DNA of 40,229 nt from an uncultured Lachnospiraceae bacterium (lineage in GTDB: Bacteria > Bacillota > Clostridia > Lachnospirales > Lachnospiraceae). Positions 16,455 through 24,826 of this stretch are shown here, one piece after another. The position numbers and the translations under genes were made by a program. Location: contig CAJTWA010000041.1 of NCBI GenBank assembly GCA_910580195.1, positions 1-40,229 on the forward strand, written 5' to 3'. Under the pieces are notes generated by a model, which saw only the letters and a program-made list of their open reading frames with translations, had not been told where the DNA came from and made no database searches. Position 1 is the stretch's first letter, and the number at the start of each line of letters is the position of its first letter.

Positions 16455-16593
16455 ATGTATGCCGTTTCCAAACATAAGCAGCAGGGATAGCCAATGGAAC
16501 GTAGCCGTCCCAAAAGAGCTGTCTGGGGAAACTGGGTGAATGGAACGCAGCCATCCCAAAAGAGCTGTCTGGGGAAACCCGGTAAACGTATGC
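16443..16593. repeat. 46-bp tandem repeat seeded at the scfB 3' end
   Basis: A unit of 46 bases containing CCCAAAAGAGCTGTCTGGGG occurs twice (16496-16541 and 16542-16587). The flanks repeat too: GAAACCGAGTAAATGTATGC, which includes the scfB stop, at 16443-16462, and a 17/20 match at 16574-16593. The repeat fills most of the gap between scfB and secDF. Confidence 0.85.
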
Positions 16594-16678
16594 TTCTGTT
16601 TGGAAAATAGCTGGAAAGGGAAAACAAGGGACAATGTGAGGGCTGTTTCCGGCAAAGGCACGCAGAATGGAGGAAATC

Positions 16679-18820
16679 ATGAAGAAAAATAAAGCAATAG
16701 GGATTTTAGTCCTGATCTTAGCGGTTATGGCTGGGATGACATGGTATGCAGGGACGATTATCTCAACGGTTGGCGTAGGCGAGAACCGTAATATCAAGCT
16801 GGGGCTGGATCTTGCAGGGGGCGTCAGCATTACCTACCAAGCGGTGGAGGACAACCCATCCGCAGAGGACATGAAGGACACGGTATACAAGCTGCAGAAG
16901 CGTGTGGAAACCTACAGCACGGAATCCAGCGTCTATCAGGAAGGGAATAACCGGATTAATATTGAAATCCCCGGCGTTTCCGATGCAAACGCGATTTTAG
17001 AGGAGCTTGGGAAGCCCGGTTCCTTGGAATTCCAGAACGAAGCAGGGGAAACCCTTGTGACAGGGACAGACATTAAAAATGCCCAAGCCGGCACCTACAA
17101 CGACCAGATGGGCAACCGGCAGTATGTGGTAGAGCTGACGCTGACGGACGAAGGGGCGGAGAAATTTGCAAAGGCGACGGCAGACAATGTGGGCAAGACC
17201 TTGCCTATCGTGTATGACGGCCAGACCATCAGCCAACCGGGGGTAGATGAAGCAATTACTGGGGGAAAAGCCCAGATTGACCATATGGAAAGCTTCGAGG
17301 CAGCAGAAGAACTGGCTTCTACCATCCGTATCGGTTCCCTTTCCTTGGAACTGGAAGAGCTCCATTCCAAGGTAGTAGGGGCGCAGCTGGGGGAAGAAGC
17401 CATTTCTACCAGCTTGCAGGCAGCGTTAATCGGCCTGATACTGGTGATGGTATTTATGATGGTGATGTACCGTGCGCCGGGCTTTACCGCCAGCCTTGCA
17501 CTTGTGCTGTATTCTGCCTTGACGGTGTGGGCGCTTTGGATTTTTGACATCACACTGACGCTGCCGGGCATTGCCGGGATTATCCTGTCCATCGGTATGG
17601 CGGTGGACGCCAACGTCATTATTTTTGCCCGCATCCGGGAGGAAATCGGGGCAGGGAAAGCCGTAAAAACTGCCATTAAGATGGGGTATGAGAAAGCCCT
17701 TTCCGCTATCTTGGACGGCAACATTACTACTTTGGTTGCAGCAGTGGTGCTTGGTGTGCGCGGTTCCGGTTCTGTCAAAGGGTTTGCGTATACTTTGGGC
17801 ATCGGCATCGTGCTGTCCATGTTTACGGCATTGGTGGTGACACGCTGGCTGATGCGGTGTTTCTATGCCTTGGGCCTCCAAGACGCCAAGTATTATGGGG
17901 CTGCCAAGGAGCGGAGCACCATCCAGTTCCTCAAAAAGCGCATGGTATTTTTTGCCTTGTCAGCAGTGCTCATTGTGGCTGGGTTTGTAGGGATGGGCAT
18001 CAACAAATCCAAGGATGGGAACATTTTAAATTACAGCCTTGATTTTGTAGGCGGGACGTCCACGACTGTAACCTTCAACGAGGATTATTCCATTGCAGAG
18101 ATTGATGAGAAAATTGTCCCGGTGGTGGAAGAGGTGGCTGGGGATCCCAATGTGCAGACCCAGAAAGTGGAAGGCACCAACCAAGTGGTAATTAAGACGC
18201 GTTCCTTGGAGCTGACAGAACGTGAGTCCTTAAACCAAGCCCTGATTGATAATTTCGGGGTCAGCGAGGACGGGATTATCGCGGAAAATATCAGCTCTAC
18301 GGTAAGCAATGAGATGAAGTCAGACGCAATCTGGGCAGTGGTTATCGCCACTATCTGTATGCTGGTTTACATTTGGTTCCGGTTTAAGGACATCCGTTTT
18401 GCAGGGAGCGCAGTCATCGCTTTGCTGCATGACGTGCTGGTTGTGCTTGCATTTTACGCTGTGGCAAGGATTTCCGTGGGGAATACCTTTATCGCATGTA
18501 TGCTGACGATTGTAGGTTACTCCATCAATGCTACCATTGTCATCTTTGACCGTATCCGTGAGAACCTTGGCGGCGCGAAGAAGCGGGATGCAGCGGCTTT
18601 GATGGAAATTGCAGACAGGAGTATCACCCAGACTTTGTCCAGAAGTATCAATACTTCCCTTACCACCTTTATTATGGTGTTCGTGCTGTTCCTTTTGGGT
18701 GTCAGCTCCATCCGGGAATTTGCACTTCCGCTGATGGCAGGCATTATCTGCGGGGGGTATTCTTCCGTGTGCATTACGGGTGCGCTGTGGTATGTGTTTA
18801 AAGTGAAATTTTCAAAATAA
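16679..18820 (+). CDS. secDF: Fused protein-export membrane protein SecDF
   Basis: A 713-residue fusion of SecD and SecF, which uses the proton gradient to aid late steps of Sec protein export. The SecD half has an N-terminal helix, the D1 motif IKLGLDLAGGVSITYQ, and a periplasmic-type P1 domain. Its membrane bundle includes GIAGIILSIGMAVDANVIIFARIREEI. The SecF half has NYSLDFVGGTSTTVTF, VAFYAVARISVGNTFIA and TIVGYSINATIVIFDRIRENL. GGAGG lies 5 bases before ATG 16679; the ATG at 16667 overlaps that site and is less likely. It follows scfB closely, the usual clostridial gene order. Confidence 0.96.
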   Translation: MKKNKAIGILVLILAVMAGMTWYAGTIISTVGVGENRNIKLGLDLAGGVSITYQAVEDNPSAEDMKDTVYKLQKRVETYSTESSVYQEGNNRINIEIPGVSDANAILEELGKPGSLEFQNEAGETLVTGTDIKNAQAGTYNDQMGNRQYVVELTLTDEGAEKFAKATADNVGKTLPIVYDGQTISQPGVDEAITGGKAQIDHMESFEAAEELASTIRIGSLSLELEELHSKVVGAQLGEEAISTSLQAALIGLILVMVFMMVMYRAPGFTASLALVLYSALTVWALWIFDITLTLPGIAGIILSIGMAVDANVIIFARIREEIGAGKAVKTAIKMGYEKALSAILDGNITTLVAAVVLGVRGSGSVKGFAYTLGIGIVLSMFTALVVTRWLMRCFYALGLQDAKYYGAAKERSTIQFLKKRMVFFALSAVLIVAGFVGMGINKSKDGNILNYSLDFVGGTSTTVTFNEDYSIAEIDEKIVPVVEEVAGDPNVQTQKVEGTNQVVIKTRSLELTERESLNQALIDNFGVSEDGIIAENISSTVSNEMKSDAIWAVVIATICMLVYIWFRFKDIRFAGSAVIALLHDVLVVLAFYAVARISVGNTFIACMLTIVGYSINATIVIFDRIRENLGGAKKRDAAALMEIADRSITQTLSRSINTSLTTFIMVFVLFLLGVSSIREFALPLMAGIICGGYSSVCITGALWYVFKVKFSK

Positions 18821-18864
18821 TATAACAGAAGTTGGGAAAGCTAGCGGATTCCCATGATAAGACA

Positions 18865-18919
18865 AAACATACGGCATATAGGGTTTTTAAAATGGAAAAA
18901 CTCTGTATGCCGTATGTTT
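18865..18919. terminator. Long hairpin between convergent secDF and chemotaxis gene
   Basis: A perfect 14-bp inverted repeat AAACATACGGCATA (18865-18878 with 18906-18919) has an inner GGGTTTTT/AAAAACTC extension. It lies between two convergent genes but lacks a classic T-run, so it may stop readthrough from both sides. Confidence 0.6.
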
Positions 18920-18955
18920 CATTCTGTTCTATTCGGTTCTTGTTACAGCCTATGT

Positions 18956-20641
18956 TTATCTATGCCTGCGCAGCCGGAACCTATGTACGGAAACCTTCAG
19001 TTCCTCCGACTGGTTCTGGAGCTCCCTTGCAGAAGCCGCTGATTTCTCCGCCGTGCTGGCGTTGGTCTGGACAACCCCGGCAATCTGCTCCATCCCTTCT
19101 TTTAATTGGTGCAGCGCTTGGGACTGCTGGTTAGCGGAGCCGGCAATTTCCTCAATCAGCTCCGTGGCCTGTTTTGCCCCAACCACCACGTCGGCAAGGG
19201 CGCTTGTGGTTTCCGCCGTCAGGGAAGTCCCTTGGCGTATCATGCGGATGGAGTTTTCAATCAATTCCGTAATGTCCTTTGCAGAAGCAGAGCTCTTATT
19301 GGCAAGGGTCTGGACTTCTTCCGCCACGACGGCAAAACCTTTCCCAGCCTCCCCAGCCCGGGCAGCTTCCACGGCTGCGTTCAATGCCAAGATATTCGTC
19401 TGGAAGGAAATGTCCTCAATGGTCTTGATAATCCCGCCGATTTCTTGGGATGCATTGGAAATATCCTCCATGGCTGCAGTCAGGTCGCCCATTTTCTCAT
19501 TGCTGGCAAGCAGGAGCGTAGCTGCTTCTGTGGAGCATTTCTGTGCGGTGTCCGCGTCAGACGAGGTGCGGTCCACTTGGGCAGAAAGCTCTTGGATGCT
19601 GGCGGAAAGCTCCTGTACCGCAGAAGCCTGTGCCACTGCGCCGCTGGAAAGGATTTGGGCGTCTGACGCCATCCGCCTTGATTCCTCGGATACCAGTTCC
19701 GCAGCCATGTTGATGCGGGAGAGGGCGGTGTTCAGGGAATCCACGATTTGCCGCATGGCATTCTGGATAGGAAGGAATTCGCCCCGGTAATCGTCCCCAA
19801 TCTCAAGGTCCATATTCCCCTCTGCCATTTCCGATAATTTGGAATCAATGTCGTGGATGTATTTTTTCAGTTCCCGTTTCGTTTCATGGATGGATTCCAC
19901 CAGCATCCCGATTTCAGAGGTGTTGGGCTGCAAGGGGAAGGCTGCGGATAAATTCCCTTTGGAAATCTCGCCCATCTGGTCGCGGACTGCAATCACGGGA
20001 CGCAGGACCCTGAATTTGGTAATCGCCATAATCAAAAGCTGGATGAAAGCCACAACGGCAAGGGCCGCTACCATGGTGTTGCGGATAAACTTGGATTGCC
20101 GGCCTAAGGTTTCTACCTGCGCCTGGGTGCGGGTGTCCAAAGCGTCTAGGAACTGTTCCTTCAAAGCGTTAATCTGTGCAATGGAGGAGCTGTATTCTGC
20201 CCCGTAAACATAGTCTAAGGCCTCCTGCATTTTCCCAGCCTGCACATTTTTCATGGCCTCATCCTCTAAAGGGACCAAAGTGTTGGACAGGCCGGACATG
20301 TCGTCAATCATCTTCTGTTCCTCGGAAGTGATGCCGATTTCCTGCATGGCAGCCACGCCTTTGTCCCGGTTTTTCAGGTCATTGACTTCCTCCCAATAGT
20401 TGTCATAGTGCTCCTGCTGGCCGGTAGAAGCGAAGGCACGCACCTCGTTTGTCAGGTAGGCGGATCCATCCATAAACCGGTTGGCGTTGTAGGTGAGGGC
20501 AAACCGGTCCTCGCTGGCTTTATCCAGCCTTGTGCTGATGCTGCTGTAGGATAGCAGGGAAAATAATAGGAATAATAGCGCCAGAATTGAAATTCCGTTT
20601 AAAATAAACGATAACATTGACTGACTGATAGATTTTTTCAT
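18956..20641 (-). CDS. Methyl-accepting chemotaxis protein
   Basis: A 561-residue transmembrane receptor. TM1 is about residues 12-32. An external four-helix-bundle-like sensor spans about 33-187, TM2 about 188-208, and a HAMP linker starts FRVLRPVIAVRDQMGEISKGNL. A cytoplasmic coiled coil follows, with the conserved tip EDISFQTNILALNAAVEAARAGEAGKGFAVVAEEVQTLA. AGGAGG lies 11 bases upstream of ATG 20641; an in-frame ATG at 20710 lacks such support. No CheR-docking pentapeptide is seen at the C-terminus. No other chemotaxis or flagellar gene is in the window, so the ligand and output are unknown. It is divergent from the efflux operon. Confidence 0.95.
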   Translation of the reverse strand: MKKSISQSMLSFILNGISILALLFLLFSLLSYSSISTRLDKASEDRFALTYNANRFMDGSAYLTNEVRAFASTGQQEHYDNYWEEVNDLKNRDKGVAAMQEIGITSEEQKMIDDMSGLSNTLVPLEDEAMKNVQAGKMQEALDYVYGAEYSSSIAQINALKEQFLDALDTRTQAQVETLGRQSKFIRNTMVAALAVVAFIQLLIMAITKFRVLRPVIAVRDQMGEISKGNLSAAFPLQPNTSEIGMLVESIHETKRELKKYIHDIDSKLSEMAEGNMDLEIGDDYRGEFLPIQNAMRQIVDSLNTALSRINMAAELVSEESRRMASDAQILSSGAVAQASAVQELSASIQELSAQVDRTSSDADTAQKCSTEAATLLLASNEKMGDLTAAMEDISNASQEIGGIIKTIEDISFQTNILALNAAVEAARAGEAGKGFAVVAEEVQTLANKSSASAKDITELIENSIRMIRQGTSLTAETTSALADVVVGAKQATELIEEIAGSANQQSQALHQLKEGMEQIAGVVQTNASTAEKSAASARELQNQSEELKVSVHRFRLRRHR

Positions 20642-20780
20642 TATAGGCAATTCCTCCTGATGAATGTGGTCTAAGCCGCCTTGCCGCCTGAAAAAGGGCC
20701 GGTACCCCATTTGCCAAAAGCAGCAAGGCTATACCAACAGTGTACAGAAGTTGGGGTTAAATTTCAACCCATAAATGAAA

Positions 20781-20834
20781 ATAAGAAAATTTTAAGAAAT
20801 TTTATTAGGATTAATCACTGTTTTGTGATAAGAT
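20781..20834 (+). promoter_or_regulatory. Direct-repeat operator and promoter of the efflux operon
   Basis: ATAAGAAAATT-TTAAGAAATTT (20781-20802) is an 11-base-period direct repeat matching the one before the response regulator. A -10-like TAAGAT lies at 20829-20834, 26 bases after the repeat, with no good -35. An inverted repeat ATCAC/GTGAT (20814-20818/20825-20829) also lies here. Confidence 0.55.
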
Positions 20835-20883
20835 ATGTAACGGAATAGAATTCAAGCATACATATATGCCTAGGAGGAAAAAC

Positions 20884-22446
20884 ATGAACAAAAAGAAAAT
20901 AGGGATGGTTGTTGCAGCCGTGGCAGTCCTTGCGGCCATAGGGGGAGGAGCATGGTATTTTCTGAAGGGACAGGTAGGTTCCGGGAACAAGGCAGATAAA
21001 GTCTATGTGGAAACAGTGGGATCGCTGACTGCAGCGGACTCTGGGAGCCAGAGCCGCTATTCCGGCGTAGTGGAGGCACAGGAAACTTGGGATGTGAACA
21101 AAGATTCTGACCGGGAAATCAAAGAGGTGTTCGTGAAAAAGGGCGATATGGTAGAAGAAGGCGCCAAATTGTTTGAATACGACATGGATGAAGTGGCAGC
21201 GGAAATCCAGCAGGCCCAGCTTGAGCTAGAAGGGATGCAGAACGACATCACCAACCTGCAGAGCCAGATTAACCAGCTTACCAAGGAGCGGAATTCCGTA
21301 TCCGCAGATGAGAAGTTTGAATATACTGCAGATATACAGGAGAAGCAGAACAGCATTAAGCAGACAGAATACAACATTGAAAGCAAGAAGGCAGAGATAC
21401 AGAAGAAGCAGGAATCCATGGACAAGGCAGTTGTCACCAGCAAGATTGCAGGCGTGGTAAAGTCCATCAATGAGTCCGGCACGGACATGATGGGGGAATC
21501 CGCGGCCTACATGACAATCCTTGCCGTAGGGGATTACCGGGTGAAAGGGACCGTCAGTGAAACAAACGTGCAGTTCCTTTCCGAAGAGCAGCCAGTCATC
21601 CTCCGCTCCCGGATTGACGAGGAGCAGACTTGGGCTGGGAAAATCAGCAAGATTGATACCCAGAATGAGGAGCAGAACAACAATAGCGACATGTATTACG
21701 ATGATTCCTCAGGGGGTGCAGAGAAGGCTACCAAATACCCCTTCTATGTGGCATTGGAATCCACAGAAGGGCTGATGATGGGCCAGCACCTTTTCATTGA
21801 GCTGGACCAGGGCCAGACAGAGCAGAAGGAAGGCATCTGGCTCTTTGAGGCCTATATCGTCCAAGAAGAGGAAAGCGCCTATGTGTGGGCGGACAATGGG
21901 AAAAACCGTTTGGAAAAGCGGGAAGTGGAATTGGGCGAATACGATGAAAACCTTGGGGCTTATGAGATTGTGTCAGGGCTTTCAGAAGAAGATGCCATTG
22001 CATTCCCAATGGAAGGCCTCTATGAAGGGGTAGCTACTGTGACGGATATTTCCGAAGTGGACTATACTTCCCCGCTGTATAACCAAGAAGGGGAAGAAGG
22101 CGGCGAAGATTTCGGCGGTGAAGAAGGCATGGACGGCCTAGATGGCACAGAAGGCTTCAGCGGTGAAGAAGGCATGGACGGCCTAGATGGCACAGAAGGC
22201 TTCAGCGGTGAAGAAGGCATGGACGGCATGGATGGCGAAGAAGGCTTCAGCGGTGAAGAAGGCGCGGACGGCGGCAGCGGCGAAGAAGGTTCTGAAAGCA
22301 GTGAAGGCGCAGAAAGCCTAGAAGGGATCCAGCGGGACGGCGGAGGGGAACTTCCAGAAGCTGACGGCAGCGCAGAGCCAGAAGAAGATGAAGCAATCCA
22401 TAAAAGCGGCGGGGTGATGGACGAACTGACTGTAACAGGCGATTAA
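20884..22446 (+). CDS. Efflux adaptor (HlyD/MacA-like) with collagen-like tail
   Basis: A 520-residue membrane-fusion-type adaptor. It has one N-terminal membrane anchor (IGMVVAAVAVLAAIGGGAWYFL), a split lipoyl/barrel-sandwich domain (KEVFVKKGDMVEEGAKLFEYD ... VTSKIAGVVKSINESG), and a long alpha-helical hairpin (about residues 100-180). Beta-barrel parts (ILAVGDYRVKGTVSE) follow. The C-terminal extension is acidic and contains 20 uninterrupted Gly-X-Y triplets, described separately. AGGAGG at 20871-20877 supports ATG 20884 over ATG 20866, which overlaps it. It is the first gene of a four-gene operon with an ATPase, a second adaptor and a permease. In Gram-positive cells such adaptors (for example YknX) work outside the membrane with MacB-like permeases. 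Confidence 0.92.
   Translation: MNKKKIGMVVAAVAVLAAIGGGAWYFLKGQVGSGNKADKVYVETVGSLTAADSGSQSRYSGVVEAQETWDVNKDSDREIKEVFVKKGDMVEEGAKLFEYDMDEVAAEIQQAQLELEGMQNDITNLQSQINQLTKERNSVSADEKFEYTADIQEKQNSIKQTEYNIESKKAEIQKKQESMDKAVVTSKIAGVVKSINESGTDMMGESAAYMTILAVGDYRVKGTVSETNVQFLSEEQPVILRSRIDEEQTWAGKISKIDTQNEEQNNNSDMYYDDSSGGAEKATKYPFYVALESTEGLMMGQHLFIELDQGQTEQKEGIWLFEAYIVQEEESAYVWADNGKNRLEKREVELGEYDENLGAYEIVSGLSEEDAIAFPMEGLYEGVATVTDISEVDYTSPLYNQEGEEGGEDFGGEEGMDGLDGTEGFSGEEGMDGLDGTEGFSGEEGMDGMDGEEGFSGEEGADGGSGEEGSESSEGAESLEGIQRDGGGELPEADGSAEPEEDEAIHKSGGVMDELTVTGD
22117..22296 (+). repeat. Coding 45-bp repeat giving a collagen-like Gly-X-Y tract
   Basis: Four 45-base units begin at 22117, 22162, 22207 and 22252. 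The first two encode GEEGMDGLDGTEGFS; the third and fourth vary it (GMDGMDGEE, GADGGSGEEGSE). Glycine falls at every third residue for 60 residues. X and Y are mostly acidic, with no proline. Confidence 0.93.
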
Positions 22447-22467
22447 AGGACTGGAGGGCAGACAGGG

Positions 22468-23160
22468 ATGATTTTAGATTTACAGAACATATATAAGGAT
22501 TACCAACAGGAAAAGCTGGTAGTCCCAGTGCTGAAAGATGTGTCCCTTCAGGTAGAAGAAGGGGAATACGTGGCAATCATGGGCCCGTCCGGCTCTGGAA
22601 AAACAACGCTGATGAATATTATCGGGTGCTTGGACCGGCCTACTTCCGGCACATACCAGCTTGCCGGAGAAGATGTCCTGAAATGCAAGGACAAGGATAT
22701 GTCAGACTTACGGCTTAGGAGCATTGGCTTTGTGTTCCAGAGCTTCCAGCTCCTTTCTAGGCAGTCCGCGCTGGAAAACGTGGCGCTGCCCTTAAGCTAT
22801 GCCGGGATTAAGAAAAAGGAGCGCAGGGAACGTGCCACAAAGGCGTTGGAACGGGTAGGCCTAGGGGACCGTGTCACCTTCAAGCCCACACAGCTTTCCG
22901 GGGGCCAGAAACAGCGGGTAGCCATTGCAAGGGCCATGGTAAACAACCCGAAAATCCTGCTGGCGGACGAGCCTACCGGGGCTTTGGATTCCAAGTCCGG
23001 GGAGCAGATTATGGAGCTCTTCCAGACCCTGAATGAGGAAGGGGTAACGATTGTAATGATTACCCATGACAGGAATATTGCCTCTAGGGCCAAACGGATT
23101 GTCCATATCATCGACGGGATGATAACGGAAGAAGGCGGCAAGGAGGAAGCGGATGAATAA
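22468..23160 (+). CDS. MacB/LolD-type ABC transporter ATP-binding protein
   Basis: A 230-residue ATPase subunit. Walker A is GPSGSGKTT (39-47), the Q-loop is in FVFQSFQLL, the signature is LSGGQKQRVAIARAMVNNP, Walker B with the catalytic glutamate is ILLADEPTGALD, and the switch histidine is in VIMITHDRN. The sequence belongs to the MacB/LolD/FtsE-like group that powers mechanotransmission exporters rather than substrate pores. It lies between two adaptor genes, and its end overlaps the start of the second adaptor by 8 bases, a sign of coupled translation. The exported substrate is unknown. Confidence 0.96.
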   Translation: MILDLQNIYKDYQQEKLVVPVLKDVSLQVEEGEYVAIMGPSGSGKTTLMNIIGCLDRPTSGTYQLAGEDVLKCKDKDMSDLRLRSIGFVFQSFQLLSRQSALENVALPLSYAGIKKKERRERATKALERVGLGDRVTFKPTQLSGGQKQRVAIARAMVNNPKILLADEPTGALDSKSGEQIMELFQTLNEEGVTIVMITHDRNIASRAKRIVHIIDGMITEEGGKEEADE

Positions 23161-24805
23161 AAAAGCGATTATAATTACAGCGGTATCCCTTGGCGTTTTA
23201 GGCGTTGCCGCTTTTGGGGGGATAAAGGCATACCAGAATTACCAGAGCGGCAAGAAGACGGCAAAGGTGTACTATGTATCCAGCCTGAATAATTATTATG
23301 AAAATGAAATGACAAGTTCCGGCACTGTCACCAATGATATGTCCCAAGACGTTTATCCGCTGGATGAAAAGAAAATTGTGGAAGTATTTGTGGAAGAAGG
23401 CCAGACGGTTTCCGCAGGCGACCCGTTGCTTTCCTATGATATGACCATGACAAATTTGGAACTGGAAATGAAGGAACTGGATGTTTCCACCACAAACAGC
23501 AGGCTGGAGGCAGCCAAGCGGCAGTTGGAAAAGCTGAAAAATACCAAGCCCATTGCCCCAAGGCCAGAGGTGCCGGACGAGCCGGAACCAGAGCCGGAGC
23601 CCGAGCCGGAACCGGAACCAGAGCCAGACCCGGAACCAAAGCAGTACCTGACGATTGAAGAGATCCCCCCTGAGAAAGTAGGGGACGCTTATAATGTCAT
23701 CAGCCGGGGCGCAAAGCCCAATGAAGGGAAAGGGACAGCCGAAGAGCCATACATTTATCTCTGCACCCCAGAGTGCTATGTATTGGGAGAATTTATCAAC
23801 AGCCTTTCCGAGCAGGAAGACAAGGATATGTATGTCAGCTTAGAGATACATAAGGATAACGACTTGTCAAAAAAATTGCTCCGGTCTTGGAAAATCAGCA
23901 GCAAGAGCGGGTTCCCAGCTCTCCCGGACGATTCCAAATGGTCTGTGCATACCAGGTCCCAGATTGTGGAGGAAGAATTGGAGCAGCCAGAGGAGCCGGA
24001 AGAGCCAGACGATTATGAGGAACCAGATGACTATGAAGAGCCAGACGATTATGAAGAGCCGGATACTTTTGAGGATTTCGATGAGCCGGAGGGATATACC
24101 GCAGAAGAGCTGGCAAGGATGATCCGGGAAAAGGAAGAGGAAATCCGGGATTTAGACTTGACAAGGCGCAAGGAAGAGCTGGAACTGGAGCAGATGAAAA
24201 AGGTTTCCGGGGACGGCGTAGTAAAGGCAACCGTGAACGGCGTGGTAAAATCCGTAGGGGACAAGGACAACCCTTCCAGCGGCGAGCCATTCCTTACGGT
24301 AACAGGGTCGGAAGGGCTGTATGTCAGCGGCTCCTTAAGCGAATTGCAGCTTGGGGACATAAAGGTAGGGCAGGTTGTGTATGCCAACTCTTGGGAGAGC
24401 GGCATGAATTTTGAAGCGAAGATTACGGAAATTTCCCCGTACCCGCAGGAGTACAGCAACGCATGGGGCGGCGACGGGAACCCCAATGTATCCTACTACC
24501 CGTACACGGCTTATATTGAAAATACCGAGGGGCTGCGCAATGGGGAATATGTGGACTTAAGGATGTCCAAAGCCCAGACGGAGGACGGCATTTCCATTGA
24601 AAAGGCATACGTCCGGGAAGAGGACGGCAAGAAATATGTGCTGAAAGCAGACGAAAATAACCGTCTGGTAAAACAGTATGTCAAAACTGGGAAGGCAGCA
24701 TGGGGGCAGGTAGAAATCCTTTCCGGGCTCACGTTAGAAGACAGGATTGCATTTCCCTATGGCAAAGAAGCAAAGGAAGGCGTGAAAGTGGAAGATTCGG
24801 AATAA
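23153..24805 (+). CDS. Second efflux adaptor with inserted domain and Pro/Glu linkers
   Basis: A 550-residue adaptor with an N-terminal membrane helix (IIITAVSLGVLGVAAFGGI), a lipoyl half (KIVEVFVEEGQTVSAGDPLLSYD, about 74-96), then the first hairpin helix (about 100-130). A Glu-Pro repeat tract (about 143-162), an extra domain of about 110 residues (165-275) and a second acidic tract with PDDYEE repeats (about 278-305) follow. The second hairpin helix is about 315-350 and the second lipoyl half VKATVNGVVKSVGDKDN. The C-terminal barrel matches adaptor 1 (ENTEGLRNGEYVDLRMSKAQ, KAYVREEDGKKYVL). The extra domain has LCTPECYVLGEF and LLRSWKISSKSGFPALP; I do not recognise it. The start overlaps the ATPase gene. 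Confidence 0.9.
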   Translation: MNKKAIIITAVSLGVLGVAAFGGIKAYQNYQSGKKTAKVYYVSSLNNYYENEMTSSGTVTNDMSQDVYPLDEKKIVEVFVEEGQTVSAGDPLLSYDMTMTNLELEMKELDVSTTNSRLEAAKRQLEKLKNTKPIAPRPEVPDEPEPEPEPEPEPEPEPDPEPKQYLTIEEIPPEKVGDAYNVISRGAKPNEGKGTAEEPYIYLCTPECYVLGEFINSLSEQEDKDMYVSLEIHKDNDLSKKLLRSWKISSKSGFPALPDDSKWSVHTRSQIVEEELEQPEEPEEPDDYEEPDDYEEPDDYEEPDTFEDFDEPEGYTAEELARMIREKEEEIRDLDLTRRKEELELEQMKKVSGDGVVKATVNGVVKSVGDKDNPSSGEPFLTVTGSEGLYVSGSLSELQLGDIKVGQVVYANSWESGMNFEAKITEISPYPQEYSNAWGGDGNPNVSYYPYTAYIENTEGLRNGEYVDLRMSKAQTEDGISIEKAYVREEDGKKYVLKADENNRLVKQYVKTGKAAWGQVEILSGLTLEDRIAFPYGKEAKEGVKVEDSE

Positions 24806-24826
24806 TCGAATGGAGGAGAAAAGCAG

